From Lachnospiraceae bacterium (lineage in GTDB: Bacteria > Bacillota > Clostridia > Lachnospirales > Lachnospiraceae): a DNA stretch of 19,714 nucleotides. The position numbers and the translations under genes were made by a program. The stretch's first letter is position 1. Each line of letters opens with the position of its first letter. The stretch is taken from the NCBI GenBank assembly GCA_900772675.1, contig CAAGRM010000028.1:1-19714 (forward strand). The letters are read 5' to 3'. The notes under the pieces were generated by a model. That model had not been told where the DNA came from. It did no database searches and saw only the letters and a program-made list of their open reading frames with translations. Shown here in pieces: positions 1 to 7,915 of the stretch.

Positions 1-172
1 GATATCCGGTTGTAAAAAGCACACTCCATATGTTGTCGATGCTGTTATCAATTTCGTCATACGACAAATCCGAACGAATTCTCTTTTCAACTGCATTTCC
101 CGCAATCAACTGTTCGATTTCGTCTTTTGTCGTGATATCAGCCTGTTCATTGACGCTCCCCACAGCTAAAGC
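1..172 (-). pseudogene. 5'-truncated AAA-ATPase-like / PD-(D/E)XK family fragment
   Basis: The minus strand is open from the insertion-sequence end to the window edge. It reads through segments such as ADITTKDEIEQLIAG, VEKRIRSDLSYDEID and NIWSVLFTTGY. From memory, this pattern matches the middle of the AAA-ATPase-like family (PF09820, often with a C-terminal DUF1703 nuclease-like domain), just after the ATPase part. These proteins are common accessory genes in gut anaerobes and their role is unclear. The N-terminal ATPase part is absent: the IS begins at 173, and beyond the IS the same frame meets a stop (TGA) within about 75 bases. An ATG inside the IS terminal repeat (188) is in frame, but I see no ribosome binding site for it. 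I therefore call it a truncated remnant. The family call is moderately sure and the broken 5' end is clear. Confidence 0.6.
164..172 (+). repeat. Probable 9-bp target-site duplication (left copy; right copy at 1626-1634)
   Basis: agctaaagc at 164-172 abuts the left IS end and agctgaagc at 1626-1634 abuts the right end, with 8 of 9 bases identical. The single mismatch suggests mutation since insertion; recombination with another copy is the alternative. Confidence 0.6.
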
Positions 173-188
173 CTTAACTTGACCCATA
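173..188 (+). repeat. Left terminal inverted repeat of the IS
   Basis: CTTAACTTGACCCATA matches the reverse complement of 1610-1625 at 16 of 16 positions. The transposase stop codon lies at 190-192, directly inside the repeat. Confidence 0.88.
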
Positions 189-189
189 T

Positions 190-1551
190 TTATACAAGAT
201 AATTTCGATAAGTAAGCAATGAATATAGTACATCCAGTCCTTGCCAGATAGAACGTACTCCGGGCATACCATCGCTCGGTGCACCTTTCGTCCCTCCAAG
301 AACTCCCAGATCATAAATTGCTTCTTTAAGTGAATACGATTCAGGAATTTCCTTGCTTTTTCTTGCGCAACAACATAATACTTTCCATTCCTCTTCAACA
401 AATACGATCCCACTTGAAATTTCCGGACATATTTTCCCAAGATAAGTCAGATTTAATATCTGCATTGCAATGACAGAATATAATAACGTTAGAAAGCTTA
501 ATCTCCCATATTCCCTTGCCTGGTTCTTTTCTATTTTGCACCCACTCTTTAATATAAAATGGAACCGTTCTATCTTCCATCTGTGTGCATAACACTGTAC
601 CAGCTTTTCTATTTCTTTTTCGCTCTTTACCGTTACCGTTGTCAGCAGAAACCATTCTGTCCCCTTTTTCCCGCATTCATGCACATAGATCGCTGTCAGC
701 TCCAGCTTTTCCCGTAAATGCTTTTCCTTTCTCCTTTGAGGACGGTAGATTGTAACCTTTTTGCAATGGTAATCCATTTTTATATTTCTTGATGGGATAT
801 GCTCTTTGGGATTCCGGCTCATCCGGACAACCATGCTTCCTGCCACTGGGGAACTACGTAATTCATGAAAGATCTTTTTCCCATCATCTACCATACGATT
901 TTGTACGATCCGGATCAGAAAATTTGCTTTCAGATCCGCTGCTTCTGAGAAAAATTCATAGAAATCACCTTCCCGGTCACATACTGTTAATATTGGGATA
1001 TCCGCTGGCATTCTCAGCAGTGTTTCACGCATGCTGTCCAGCCATCGGAAATTTTCTTTTTCCTCTATTGGTCTGGAACGTTTTTGCTCTTTTGTCTGGG
1101 AATCGTCCCTCGGCTTTTCCCGTGTATTTGTCTCCTGGTAGATAATACCCAAAGGGATCCCCTGGTCTGTCACGGCGATGCAAGAATGGACCAGCATTCC
1201 CCTTTGCTCCGTACTGCAATAGTATCCCATTCCCTGGATCGCTTTCCAGTCTCCAAATCCAACAGCGGTAGTATCCTGAACAGCTAAGATCCACTCTGCA
1301 TCTGCACATTTTATTTTTTCTACAGTTGCTCTGGATATGCTGTCAAGTAATTCATCTTTGGATATCTCGCTATTACTAAAGAAACGGTATGCCGCTTTGG
1401 CAGAACTTCTGGAGCCGGTAGCTGCCCAAGTAGATTTTCCGGGCGATGCTGCAAAAGCGTCTATGATCTTGAAGAAACGTGACTTCAAACGCTGGTCAGT
1501 AAAATTTATGTCCACAAACTCTTCTTGCCAGTTCTTGTATTCCGCCGTCAT
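190..1551 (-). CDS. IS4-family transposase (Tn5-like), 453 aa
   Basis: DDE transposase that cuts and joins the ends of its own insertion sequence. With the ATG at 1551 as residue 1, the catalytic triad is visible. D93 is in VQDTTAVGF. D192 is in VCDREGDFYEF. E328 is in the YREK-type motif HRWKIERFHFILKSG, where Tn5 transposase has HRWRIEEFH. The spacing is very close to Tn5 (D97, D188, E326). The N-terminal 80 residues (WQEEFVDINFTDQRLKSRF) fit the Tn5-type DNA-binding domain, and the length of about 450 is normal. I chose 1551 over an upstream ATG at 1590 because GGGGAG sits 6 bases before it. The frame is uninterrupted, so the enzyme looks functional. Confidence 0.93.
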   Translation of the reverse strand: MTAEYKNWQEEFVDINFTDQRLKSRFFKIIDAFAASPGKSTWAATGSRSSAKAAYRFFSNSEISKDELLDSISRATVEKIKCADAEWILAVQDTTAVGFGDWKAIQGMGYYCSTEQRGMLVHSCIAVTDQGIPLGIIYQETNTREKPRDDSQTKEQKRSRPIEEKENFRWLDSMRETLLRMPADIPILTVCDREGDFYEFFSEAADLKANFLIRIVQNRMVDDGKKIFHELRSSPVAGSMVVRMSRNPKEHIPSRNIKMDYHCKKVTIYRPQRRKEKHLREKLELTAIYVHECGKKGTEWFLLTTVTVKSEKEIEKLVQCYAHRWKIERFHFILKSGCKIEKNQAREYGRLSFLTLLYSVIAMQILNLTYLGKICPEISSGIVFVEEEWKVLCCCARKSKEIPESYSLKEAIYDLGVLGGTKGAPSDGMPGVRSIWQGLDVLYSLLTYRNYLV

Positions 1552-1609
1552 TTGGATCTCCCCTTTTTCTTTAGTATAACATGGGAACATATAAATATCT
1601 ATGATTACT

Positions 1610-1625
1610 TATGGGTCAAGTTAAG
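1610..1625 (-). repeat. Right terminal inverted repeat of the IS
   Basis: TATGGGTCAAGTTAAG is the exact complement of the left end. Just inside it a second short match to the left end (ATAAGTAA) suggests weaker subterminal similarity. Confidence 0.88.
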
Positions 1626-1817
1626 AGCTGAAGCAAGGGGTTTTACGACGCATTGGATAATTTCTTTCCTTATCTTAGGTATTTTAGTTCATCTCTATTT
1701 GTTTGTAAAGGGGTTGGCAACAATTTTATATATATTTTTTTTATATTTTGTTTATATATTACCAAAGTCAAAAGCTCAAAAAACCTTTTGATGCCAACCT
1801 CTTTCTATATTACCGCG
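1626..1817. other. AT-rich intergenic stretch between the IS and recO
   Basis: This 192-base gap holds no convincing gene. It contains an 8-bp inverted repeat (ggttggca 1712-1719, tgccaacc 1792-1799) flanking a very AT-rich core. A smaller stem, caaaag/cttttg, lies at about 1769-1790 and could act as a weak 3' end for recO, but it has no clean U-tract. The minus strand next to the IS is in frame with the truncated gene to the left for only about 20 codons. Confidence 0.5.
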
Positions 1818-2561
1818 TTATTTCATGACGTCCAGGATTTGAAGGGTCTTCATTTTCTTTTCCACATAGCGATGCAGATAAGCGCGCAGCAGCCGTTCCA
1901 GCTCGTCCAGGATATCCTCGTTTACCGTGAACCCATACAGCTTTTCCGTCGGTGATGCGATGATGTAGCGGCATGCCAGCACGGTAGCGAGCTGCAGCGG
2001 CCACGGATCTTTGATGGTTTTTCCGCAGCTTTGACAGTAGATGGCGCTGTCGCGCAGGGAAAAAATGGTCAGGTTTTCTTTTGTGCCGCATTCCATGCAG
2101 GAGAACATCTGCGGTGCTTCTCCATTGATTGTGATCGTGCGCAGCTCAAAAATACACCGGATCAGGCGGAGATCCTGCCTGCCCCGGCGTATGGCGTTCA
2201 TGGTCACGTACAGAAGATTCAGCATCTGGGTTTCATCGTTTCCTTCCTGGCTGAAATATTCTGCCAGCTCGAGAAAATAGAATCCGTAGTAGACACCGGG
2301 CTGCATCTGGGCAAGATCGAGGAAGTATTCTTTCACGTTTGCACCGGAAAGAGTGTAGCTGTCCCGTCCCTCGTAAACCTGAAATTCACCGAAAACAAAT
2401 GGGTTGGAGACAGCCATCAGGGGGCTTTTCATGCGGCGGGCGCCGCGCGCGAAGGCGGTGATTTTCCCAAGCTCACGGGTCAGGATCACGACGCGCTTGT
2501 CATATTCTCCGACCGGCGAGGCGGCTAATACCATTCCGCTGACACTAATTGGCTCCCGCAT
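1818..2561 (-). CDS. recO: DNA repair protein RecO, 247 aa
   Basis: RecO loads RecA onto SSB-coated DNA together with RecR (RecFOR pathway) and anneals single strands; it is cytoplasmic. The N-terminal OB fold is seen at residues 1-80 (ISVSGMVLAASPVGEYDKRVVILT, then GKITAFARGARRMKS). A helical domain follows, and then a zinc-binding motif with C155, C158, C176 and C179 (CMECG, then YCQSCG), typical of Gram-positive RecO. The length matches the family. The ATG at 2561 follows GGGGAGA at a proper distance. It lies downstream of era in the same direction, the usual Firmicutes order, with an unusual 200-base gap. An IS copy sits 190 bases after its stop and does not damage it. Confidence 0.96.
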   Translation of the reverse strand: MREPISVSGMVLAASPVGEYDKRVVILTRELGKITAFARGARRMKSPLMAVSNPFVFGEFQVYEGRDSYTLSGANVKEYFLDLAQMQPGVYYGFYFLELAEYFSQEGNDETQMLNLLYVTMNAIRRGRQDLRLIRCIFELRTITINGEAPQMFSCMECGTKENLTIFSLRDSAIYCQSCGKTIKDPWPLQLATVLACRYIIASPTEKLYGFTVNEDILDELERLLRAYLHRYVEKKMKTLQILDVMK

Positions 2562-2587
2562 GTTTTCTCTCCCCTTTCTTCCGTTGT

Positions 2588-2707
2588 TCTTTTTGGCTGT
2601 TTTCTGCTGCTTTTACTGTTTTTACTGCTTTTGCTGTTTTTTCTGCTTATGCTACTTTTTTTGCTGCTTATGCTACTTTTTTTGCTTCTTTTTCTACTTT
2701 TACCGTA
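2588..2707. repeat. Low-complexity region with a 21-bp tandem repeat between era and recO
   Basis: On the plus strand this stretch consists of GCT/ACT triplets separated by T runs. A 21-bp unit occurs twice without change (2643-2663 and 2664-2684), with degenerate copies on both sides. On the minus strand, one frame reads almost only Lys, Ala, Val, Glu and Thr codons, broken by the same TAA in each unit. No start codon belongs to it, so I do not call a gene. Confidence 0.85.
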
Positions 2708-2731
2708 TTTTTCTGTAATTCACTTCCTGTA

Positions 2732-2763
2732 CGTGTTTGAAAGCTCTCTTTCAGACACGCTCT
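2732..2763. repeat. Hairpin / REP-like repeat directly after era
   Basis: cgtgtttgaaag (2732-2743) pairs with ctttcagacacg (2748-2759) over 12 positions with one G-U and a 4-base loop. It lies immediately downstream of the era stop codon (2762-2764). No U-run follows, so it is not a classical terminator. The arm tttcagacacgctct (2749-2763) closely resembles three copies near 15739-15804. Confidence 0.7.
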
Positions 2764-3679
2764 AGAGATCCAGCTTTTTCTTATCATACCCAAAGTTCTT
2801 CACCAGGAAATCGCTGTCTCTCCAGTCTTTTTTGACTTTTACCCAGAGCTTCAGATTGACTTTCTGCTCCAGCATCTGCTCCAGCTCATACCGCGCATTG
2901 CTTCCGATTTTTTTCAGCATCGCGCCCTGCTTTCCGATGATGATGCCCTTATGGGAATCGCGTTCGCAGATGATCGTTGCGTCGATATCAACGATTCTGC
3001 CGTTCGGGCGGTCTTTCATCTGATCGATGACAACGGCGATGCCGTGCGGGATCTCCTCATTTAAGGCGTACAGCGCCTTTTCACGGATGATTTCTGCCAC
3101 AATCTGGCGCATCGGCTGATCGGTGATAGTATCCTCATCATAGAACTGCGGGCCGTACGGCAGATATTTGAAGATACTCGGAATGATGTCATCGGTGTTC
3201 TGGTGGCGCAGTGCGGAGCACGGAATGATTTCGGCAAACTGGAACAGCTTGCTGTAGGTGTCGATAAATTCCAGGATTTTATCTTTCTCCACAGTGTCGG
3301 TCTTGTTGATGATGAGGATCACTGGTGTATTAACCTTCTCCAGGATCTCGGCGATATGGCGTTCTCCTGCCCCGATGAAGTTGCTCGGCTCCACGAGCCA
3401 GAGAATGACATCGACTTCTTTTAAGGTTTTCTCGGCCACATCCACCATATACTCGCCGAGTTTGTTTTTCGCTTTGTGGATACCCGGGGTATCGAGGAAC
3501 ACGATCTGTCCCTCATCACACGTGTAAACGGTCTGGATACGGTTTCGGGTGGTCTGCGGTTTCTTTGATGTGATGGCGATCTTCTGGCCGATCAGGTAGT
3601 TCATCAGGGTGGATTTTCCTACGTTCGGACGGCCGATCAGGGCTACAAAGCCGGATTTATAATTTGCGTTATTTTCCAT
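2762..3679 (-). CDS. era: GTPase Era, 305 aa
   Basis: Era binds the 3' end of 16S rRNA and acts as a GTP-dependent checkpoint in 30S subunit assembly at the membrane-cytosol face. The G motifs are G1 GRPNVGKST (16-24), G2 around T44 (PQTTRNRI), G3 DTPG (63-66), G4 NKTD (125-128) and G5 CSA (154-156). The C-terminal KH domain has the GIIIGKQG loop (245-252). The length of 305 is normal. The ATG at 3679 has a GGAGGT about 14 bases upstream, which is rather far, but the next in-frame starts would cut the G domain. It starts 53 bases after the M16 peptidase gene and is probably co-transcribed with it. Confidence 0.98.
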   Translation of the reverse strand: MENNANYKSGFVALIGRPNVGKSTLMNYLIGQKIAITSKKPQTTRNRIQTVYTCDEGQIVFLDTPGIHKAKNKLGEYMVDVAEKTLKEVDVILWLVEPSNFIGAGERHIAEILEKVNTPVILIINKTDTVEKDKILEFIDTYSKLFQFAEIIPCSALRHQNTDDIIPSIFKYLPYGPQFYDEDTITDQPMRQIVAEIIREKALYALNEEIPHGIAVVIDQMKDRPNGRIVDIDATIICERDSHKGIIIGKQGAMLKKIGSNARYELEQMLEQKVNLKLWVKVKKDWRDSDFLVKNFGYDKKKLDL

Positions 3680-3732
3680 AAATTCTGTATGTTACCTCCA
3701 CGATATCTTTTATCTTGTTTTTGAAAATGTTT

Positions 3733-6648
3733 TTACAGATTCTCTACATTCCCAAACAGCTCTTTTTCTTTCTGAATTGCCGCTTCGCTTCCGACTACAC
3801 AGATATTGTTCTGTTTCAGTGCCGCGTCCACAAGATCTGCCAGTGCATGAATATCCTCCAGGGTTGCATCGAGGACCTGGTCTCTCTCCTGCTGGAAATC
3901 TTCTTCTGTGATGCCGTTGAACCATGCGCTCTCGGAGGTCTGGCCTTTTGCGGACGGGTTCATCGGGACATCGAGTTCGCTGATGGTTCCAATGATGTAT
4001 TTTGTCATCTGACGTTCGTCTGCTTCAAAGTTGCGCACGTAATCGCCGATGCCGCGGTATACTTCAAGTGTTTTTCCGACGTTCGGGTCACGGTAGGAGG
4101 AAATGCACGCGTTTCCTCCTCTGCCGAAGGCTCCGCCGCAGCCGTAAGCGCCGCCTTTGACACGGATGTTCATCCACAGGTAATCGTAGCTCAGCATGAC
4201 GCGCAGAATGCGAAGAGCGCCGGTGTAATCATAGCCCTCGCGTTCAAAGTTTCCGCAAAGTGCCACGTACTGCACCTGACCAGAGGTCTGAAATGCCTCG
4301 TTTTTCTGCTCAAAGTCGTACTGAATGCTGCCCGGTGCCACCTCATCGGTGTACAGAGTTTCTTTGAATGCGGCAATTTTTTCTTCCAGCGGTGCATAAC
4401 CGGTCTCGTCTGCGGTGTAGGAGACGGTCAGGTTCTCTTTGCGGAAGATGTATTTCATCAGGGTCTGCAGATTTTTAATCAGTTCTGCTTTTTTCTCATC
4501 GAAGTTCTCGTCCAGAGCTTTTAAGAGCCGGTAAAAGCCGATGCCTGCGATGCGGTCCTGGAAATTGCTCATCGGGGAGTAATAGGAGGAGGCGCGCATC
4601 ACAGCCGTTGCATTTCCCGCGGAGGACAGGCGGTTCTGCAGACTGGATTTCATGCTGGAAATGATCTCGCGGAGACGCTTTTCATCGTCCAGGCGGGAGG
4701 TTTTCAGGATTTCCTGTACCATTTCCATTACGAATTCCAGCTTGTCATACAGGAATTTTGCACGGATGCCGAACATTCTGCGGCAGTCCTTCGGATCTTC
4801 CGGAATGCGGAAAACCTGCAGTCCGCAGTTGATACCGCCGGTCTGCGCATTGATTTCGTTGAACAGTTCGCCGTAGGTGTAATGTTCGGTATCTACGTAG
4901 CCGAGAACCGATTTTAAGACTCCCATGTACGGAATCAGATCGTTCGGCACATTTTTGGTGTCAAACAGCAGGCTCAGATAGCCGATGCCGTTGGTAAATA
5001 CGTTGTGATGCAGCACGGTCGTACCGCCAACTTCGTGTTCCTCGTTGTAGAGCCTGATCGACTCGCGTTTGATATCACTTCGTTTTAAAAGCGGAATCGT
5101 CCGAAGGGCTTCCTCGCTCTCCTCTGTTTCCTGGTACTCGGCCAGCTCTTTCGTATCCGCGATGATTTTTTCGATTTCCTCTTTGGAAAGGCTTTCTTTG
5201 TATTTCTGCAGTTTTTCTGCAATCTTTGCATCCTTTTCTGCGGCAAGGCCGGTTTTCGGAACGAGCGTTACGATGGAGGCATGGGTATTGTCCAGCAGGT
5301 AAGTCTGAATCAGGCTTTCGAAATAGCCCTCTTTTGCCAGTTTTTTCAGTTCATCGTAGATGGCCAGCTGCTGCAGGTAGGCGAATGGTCTGTTCTCATC
5401 GTACAGCCAGCTGTCGAAGACATCGATGCCGTACATCAGACCCTTCGGGAAGCTGGAGAAATCGGCCTCACGGAAGCGGAACTCAAAATAGTTGATGCCT
5501 GCCTCGATTGCCTTCTGGTCGATTCCGTTTTTCACGATGCTTTCCAGGGTGCTGCGGATCACAGACAGGAATTTTTCTTTCTCGTTTTCGTTGGCGTTTT
5601 TGGCCACGATGGAGAAAAACGGCTGTAAAATGCCATCCTCATATGCACCGTAAACATCTTTTCCGATGTGTGCGTCAAGGAGCGCCTGTTTCACCGGGGC
5701 TCCCGGGGCATCGAGGAGTGCATACTCCAGAACGGAAAATGCTACATTTAATTTGATATCCAGACCGCTGCCGATGACCATGTTGTAGGACAGATATGTG
5801 TTGTCTTCCAGCGGATCCCCTTCGAGTACCGGGTATTCGTAGGTGGTATCCAGGGTCTCTGCAAATGGTTTCTGGTACGGAATTTCGGAATTTACTTTTT
5901 TGGCTTCGAAGTGGGACAGGTATTTTTCATCCATCCACGCCAGTTTTTCTTCCATGTCCATGTTTCCGTACAGGTAAATATAGCTGTTGGACGGATGGTA
6001 ATAGGTCTGGTGGAATTTCAGGAAGTTTTCGTAGGTCAGGTCCGGGATGCAGGACGGATCTCCGCCGGATTCTACGCCGTACGGGGTATCCGGGAACAGC
6101 GTATTGAATGTTTCACGCTCCAGGACATCGTCTGCGGAGGAGAAGGCTCCTTTCATCTCATTGTATACAACTCCGTTGTAGGTCAGCGGGCCGTCTTCGC
6201 TTTCCAGATGGTAGCTCCAGCCCTCCTGGCGGAAGATTTCGTCGTGCTCGTAGATGTTTGGATAGAATACGGCATCCATGTAAACGTGCATCAGGTTCTG
6301 GAAATCGGCGTCGTTGGTGCTGGCTACCGGATACATGGTTTTATCCGGGTAGGTCATGGCATTTAAGAAGGTATTCAGGGAGCCTTTGACAAGCTCTACA
6401 AAGGGATCCTTTAACGGAAATTCACGGGAACCGCAGAGGACGCTGTGCTCCAGGATATGGGCTACACCGGTGCTGTCGGCCGGTGGGGTACGGAAGGCAA
6501 TGTTGAATACTTTGTTGTCATCCTCGGTTTCCAGAAGAAGCACGCGGGCTCCGCTCCTGTTGTGGCGGAGAAGATAACCGTGTGCGTGGATATCGTCAAT
6601 CTGCTGCTCCTGCAGCAGGGTGTAGGCTTTGCAATGTTCTGCGTTCAT
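3733..6648 (-). CDS. M16C-family zinc metallopeptidase (PreP/falcilysin-like), 971 aa
   Basis: An insulinase-family peptidase predicted to degrade peptides inside a closed two-half chamber; no signal peptide is visible, so it is probably cytoplasmic. The inverted zinc motif HILEH is at residues 64-68 (H64, E67, H68) and the third ligand is E164 in VVYNEMKG. The C-terminal half keeps the substrate-binding KGGAYG segment. A central M16C-associated domain lies between the halves, and about 970 residues is the usual length for this single-chain type. The ATG at 6648 follows AAAGGA. Nearest relatives are organellar PreP enzymes, which clear presequences and small peptides; that substrate is only inferred here. 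It stands first in a peptidase-era-recO run. Confidence 0.93.
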   Translation of the reverse strand: MNAEHCKAYTLLQEQQIDDIHAHGYLLRHNRSGARVLLLETEDDNKVFNIAFRTPPADSTGVAHILEHSVLCGSREFPLKDPFVELVKGSLNTFLNAMTYPDKTMYPVASTNDADFQNLMHVYMDAVFYPNIYEHDEIFRQEGWSYHLESEDGPLTYNGVVYNEMKGAFSSADDVLERETFNTLFPDTPYGVESGGDPSCIPDLTYENFLKFHQTYYHPSNSYIYLYGNMDMEEKLAWMDEKYLSHFEAKKVNSEIPYQKPFAETLDTTYEYPVLEGDPLEDNTYLSYNMVIGSGLDIKLNVAFSVLEYALLDAPGAPVKQALLDAHIGKDVYGAYEDGILQPFFSIVAKNANENEKEKFLSVIRSTLESIVKNGIDQKAIEAGINYFEFRFREADFSSFPKGLMYGIDVFDSWLYDENRPFAYLQQLAIYDELKKLAKEGYFESLIQTYLLDNTHASIVTLVPKTGLAAEKDAKIAEKLQKYKESLSKEEIEKIIADTKELAEYQETEESEEALRTIPLLKRSDIKRESIRLYNEEHEVGGTTVLHHNVFTNGIGYLSLLFDTKNVPNDLIPYMGVLKSVLGYVDTEHYTYGELFNEINAQTGGINCGLQVFRIPEDPKDCRRMFGIRAKFLYDKLEFVMEMVQEILKTSRLDDEKRLREIISSMKSSLQNRLSSAGNATAVMRASSYYSPMSNFQDRIAGIGFYRLLKALDENFDEKKAELIKNLQTLMKYIFRKENLTVSYTADETGYAPLEEKIAAFKETLYTDEVAPGSIQYDFEQKNEAFQTSGQVQYVALCGNFEREGYDYTGALRILRVMLSYDYLWMNIRVKGGAYGCGGAFGRGGNACISSYRDPNVGKTLEVYRGIGDYVRNFEADERQMTKYIIGTISELDVPMNPSAKGQTSESAWFNGITEEDFQQERDQVLDATLEDIHALADLVDAALKQNNICVVGSEAAIQKEKELFGNVENL

Positions 6649-6689
6649 GGTAAACGTGTCCTTTCTCTTTGTTTTTCTCTATTATTTCC

Positions 6690-6826
6690 GGTTTGATGCA
6701 ATTTTAAAGAGTCCTGCTCCGGCAAGGTTCTCCGCCTGCAAAAGGGTCACTCCGGCGACATCATTCCTCTCTGTCGCAATGCGCTCCTGCCCGGAGGGCT
6801 TTTTGCCTTGCAGGAAACCTGTAACG
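6690..6826 (-). other. Structured leader or dispersed repeat upstream of the M16 gene
   Basis: Between the preceding terminator and the M16 start, the minus strand carries several short stems: GGC-AAAAA-GCC, GCCC-TCC-GGGC inside CCTGC/GCAGG, and GCGACA/TGTCGC. G/A-rich runs such as GGCGGAGAACC follow. One frame (GVTLLQAENLAGAGLFKI) is open without a start codon. It does not match the consensus of any riboswitch I can recall (glycine, THF, c-di-GMP, FMN and ZTP were considered). A leader RNA, a dispersed repeat or a decayed gene are all possible. Confidence 0.35.
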
Positions 6827-6873
6827 TAAAAAGCAGGCCGCAGTGCCCGTTTGCTGGGATTTTCTGCGGCCCT
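6827..6873 (-). terminator. Intrinsic terminator after the SseB-domain gene
   Basis: GGCCGCAG (6864-6871 on the minus strand) pairs with CTGCGGCC (6836-6843). A further CAG/CTG lies outside a one-base bulge, and TTTTT follows at 6828-6832. It begins about 10 bases after the stop codon of the upstream gene. Confidence 0.85.
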
Positions 6874-6881
6874 GTCTGGTA

Positions 6882-7856
6882 TTATTCTTTGTTTTCCGTT
6901 TCGGCGCTTTCTGCTGCGGCGTTTTCTGTCTCATCGACATGGTCTTTTACTTCGTCGTTTGCAGCATTGTTCTGTGCATTTCTCTGTGCCTGGGCTGCTG
7001 CTGCCTGTGCCATCATGGCTTCCAGATTCGGGCGGACGCTCTGTGCCTGGGCTCCTAAGATTCTCTGAAGCTGTTCTCTTGTCAGCAGCAGATTGAAGCC
7101 GGACGGGTTGATGACGAAGCCTTTTGCCTGTTTCATCAGGTACGGCAGCAGATGCTGGAACGGGATGGCTGCCAGACGGAGTTTTGCCTGCGGATCCGGA
7201 CGGAATTTCTGGAATTCGCCAATATCGGAAAACAGCGGCTGGAAGATATCTTCGTTCTGGTTTTTGATGTACGGGATGCGCACATCCGGTCCCGGGTTTG
7301 CCGGGTCAAATTCGCCCTGTACCTGGGAGATGTCGATGGCAAGGATGAATTTGCTTCGCATCAGGTTGACGAGCATTTCTTCTTCGAGTTCGCGCAGGTG
7401 CTGCATACGCTCGGTATCCTCACGCTTCTGGTTTGGTTTTCGGAGCTCCTGCAGGAAGTATACGACGGTGAGCTGTACTCCCGGGTTCAGAACCGGGAGA
7501 TTCTGTTTGTTCATTTTCTCCATATCCGGTTTCGGGAAAATCTGCTCGAGGTCGATGCGGCGGGTCTGGTCGCCTTCGTGGAAGATGACCATATTGACGC
7601 CTTCTGCGTAGAGACCCATATAGAAGTTCGGCATCTGCTGGCGCAGTACTTTTACGGTGAGCAGCGGTGTGTTTTTTTCTACGTAGGATTTTGCAAATTC
7701 TTTGGCTGCTTCTTCTTCGGTAAAGATGTATACCTGATCATCAAAGGTTTCCGGATCGCACTCGACGTATGGGAGTTTGGTGATCTGGGAGAATGTCACG
7801 TAGATGACTTCCATGCTTTGAAATTTTTTCATTGTGAAGCTGTTGTCTACTGTCAT
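6882..7856 (-). CDS. SseB-domain protein, 324 aa
   Basis: Two successive alpha/beta segments resemble the SseB N-terminal domain (PF07179). The first is at about residues 10-140. The second, clearer one is at about 155-275, with FILAIDISQ, PLFSDIGEFQKF and KGFVINPSGFNLLLTREQL. The tail from about residue 280 is low-complexity, rich in Ala, Gln, Asn and Glu (AQAAAAQAQRNAQNNAAN). Function in these bacteria is unknown; SseB is named after a Salmonella protein that this one need not resemble in role. I chose the ATG at 7856, which has AAAGGA 11 bases upstream; a TTG at 7901 would add 15 residues but lies close to the promoter. It appears to be a single-gene unit with its own promoter and terminator. 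Confidence 0.72.
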   Translation of the reverse strand: MTVDNSFTMKKFQSMEVIYVTFSQITKLPYVECDPETFDDQVYIFTEEEAAKEFAKSYVEKNTPLLTVKVLRQQMPNFYMGLYAEGVNMVIFHEGDQTRRIDLEQIFPKPDMEKMNKQNLPVLNPGVQLTVVYFLQELRKPNQKREDTERMQHLRELEEEMLVNLMRSKFILAIDISQVQGEFDPANPGPDVRIPYIKNQNEDIFQPLFSDIGEFQKFRPDPQAKLRLAAIPFQHLLPYLMKQAKGFVINPSGFNLLLTREQLQRILGAQAQSVRPNLEAMMAQAAAAQAQRNAQNNAANDEVKDHVDETENAAAESAETENKE

Positions 7857-7915
7857 TTGTGGTTGAGTCCTTTCTTCGCTCTTAAGGGTGTCTGACCCCA
7901 AAATATCTATGTGAC

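Larger units (their letters stand above)
173..1625 (-). mobile_element. IS4-family (Tn5/IS50-like) insertion sequence, complete
   Basis: A 1453-bp element bounded by perfect 16-bp inverted repeats (CTTAACTTGACCCATA at 173-188 and its complement at 1610-1625) holds a single transposase gene that nearly fills it. It is flanked by 9-bp near-identical sequences, agctaaagc at 164-172 and agctgaagc at 1626-1634, which fits the 9-bp target duplication known for IS50/Tn5-type members. All ends and the transposase look intact, so the element may still be mobile. I do not recognise the named IS. Confidence 0.88.

Noticed and set aside
2404..2740. Plus-strand Phe/Ala/Tyr-rich frames near 2404-2740 that look like a membrane peptide
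   Set aside because: They translate the low-complexity repeat and antisense recO DNA; the hydrophobic look comes from the T-rich composition.
3715..4524. Plus-strand open frame (269 codons) opposite the M16 gene
   Set aside because: It is a shadow of the M16 coding strand, with no start context and an unnatural composition.
6690..6826. Glycine, THF, c-di-GMP or FMN riboswitch upstream of the M16 gene
   Set aside because: Fragments such as ACAGAGAGGA and CGCCGGAG look suggestive, but the conserved cores and their order are missing.
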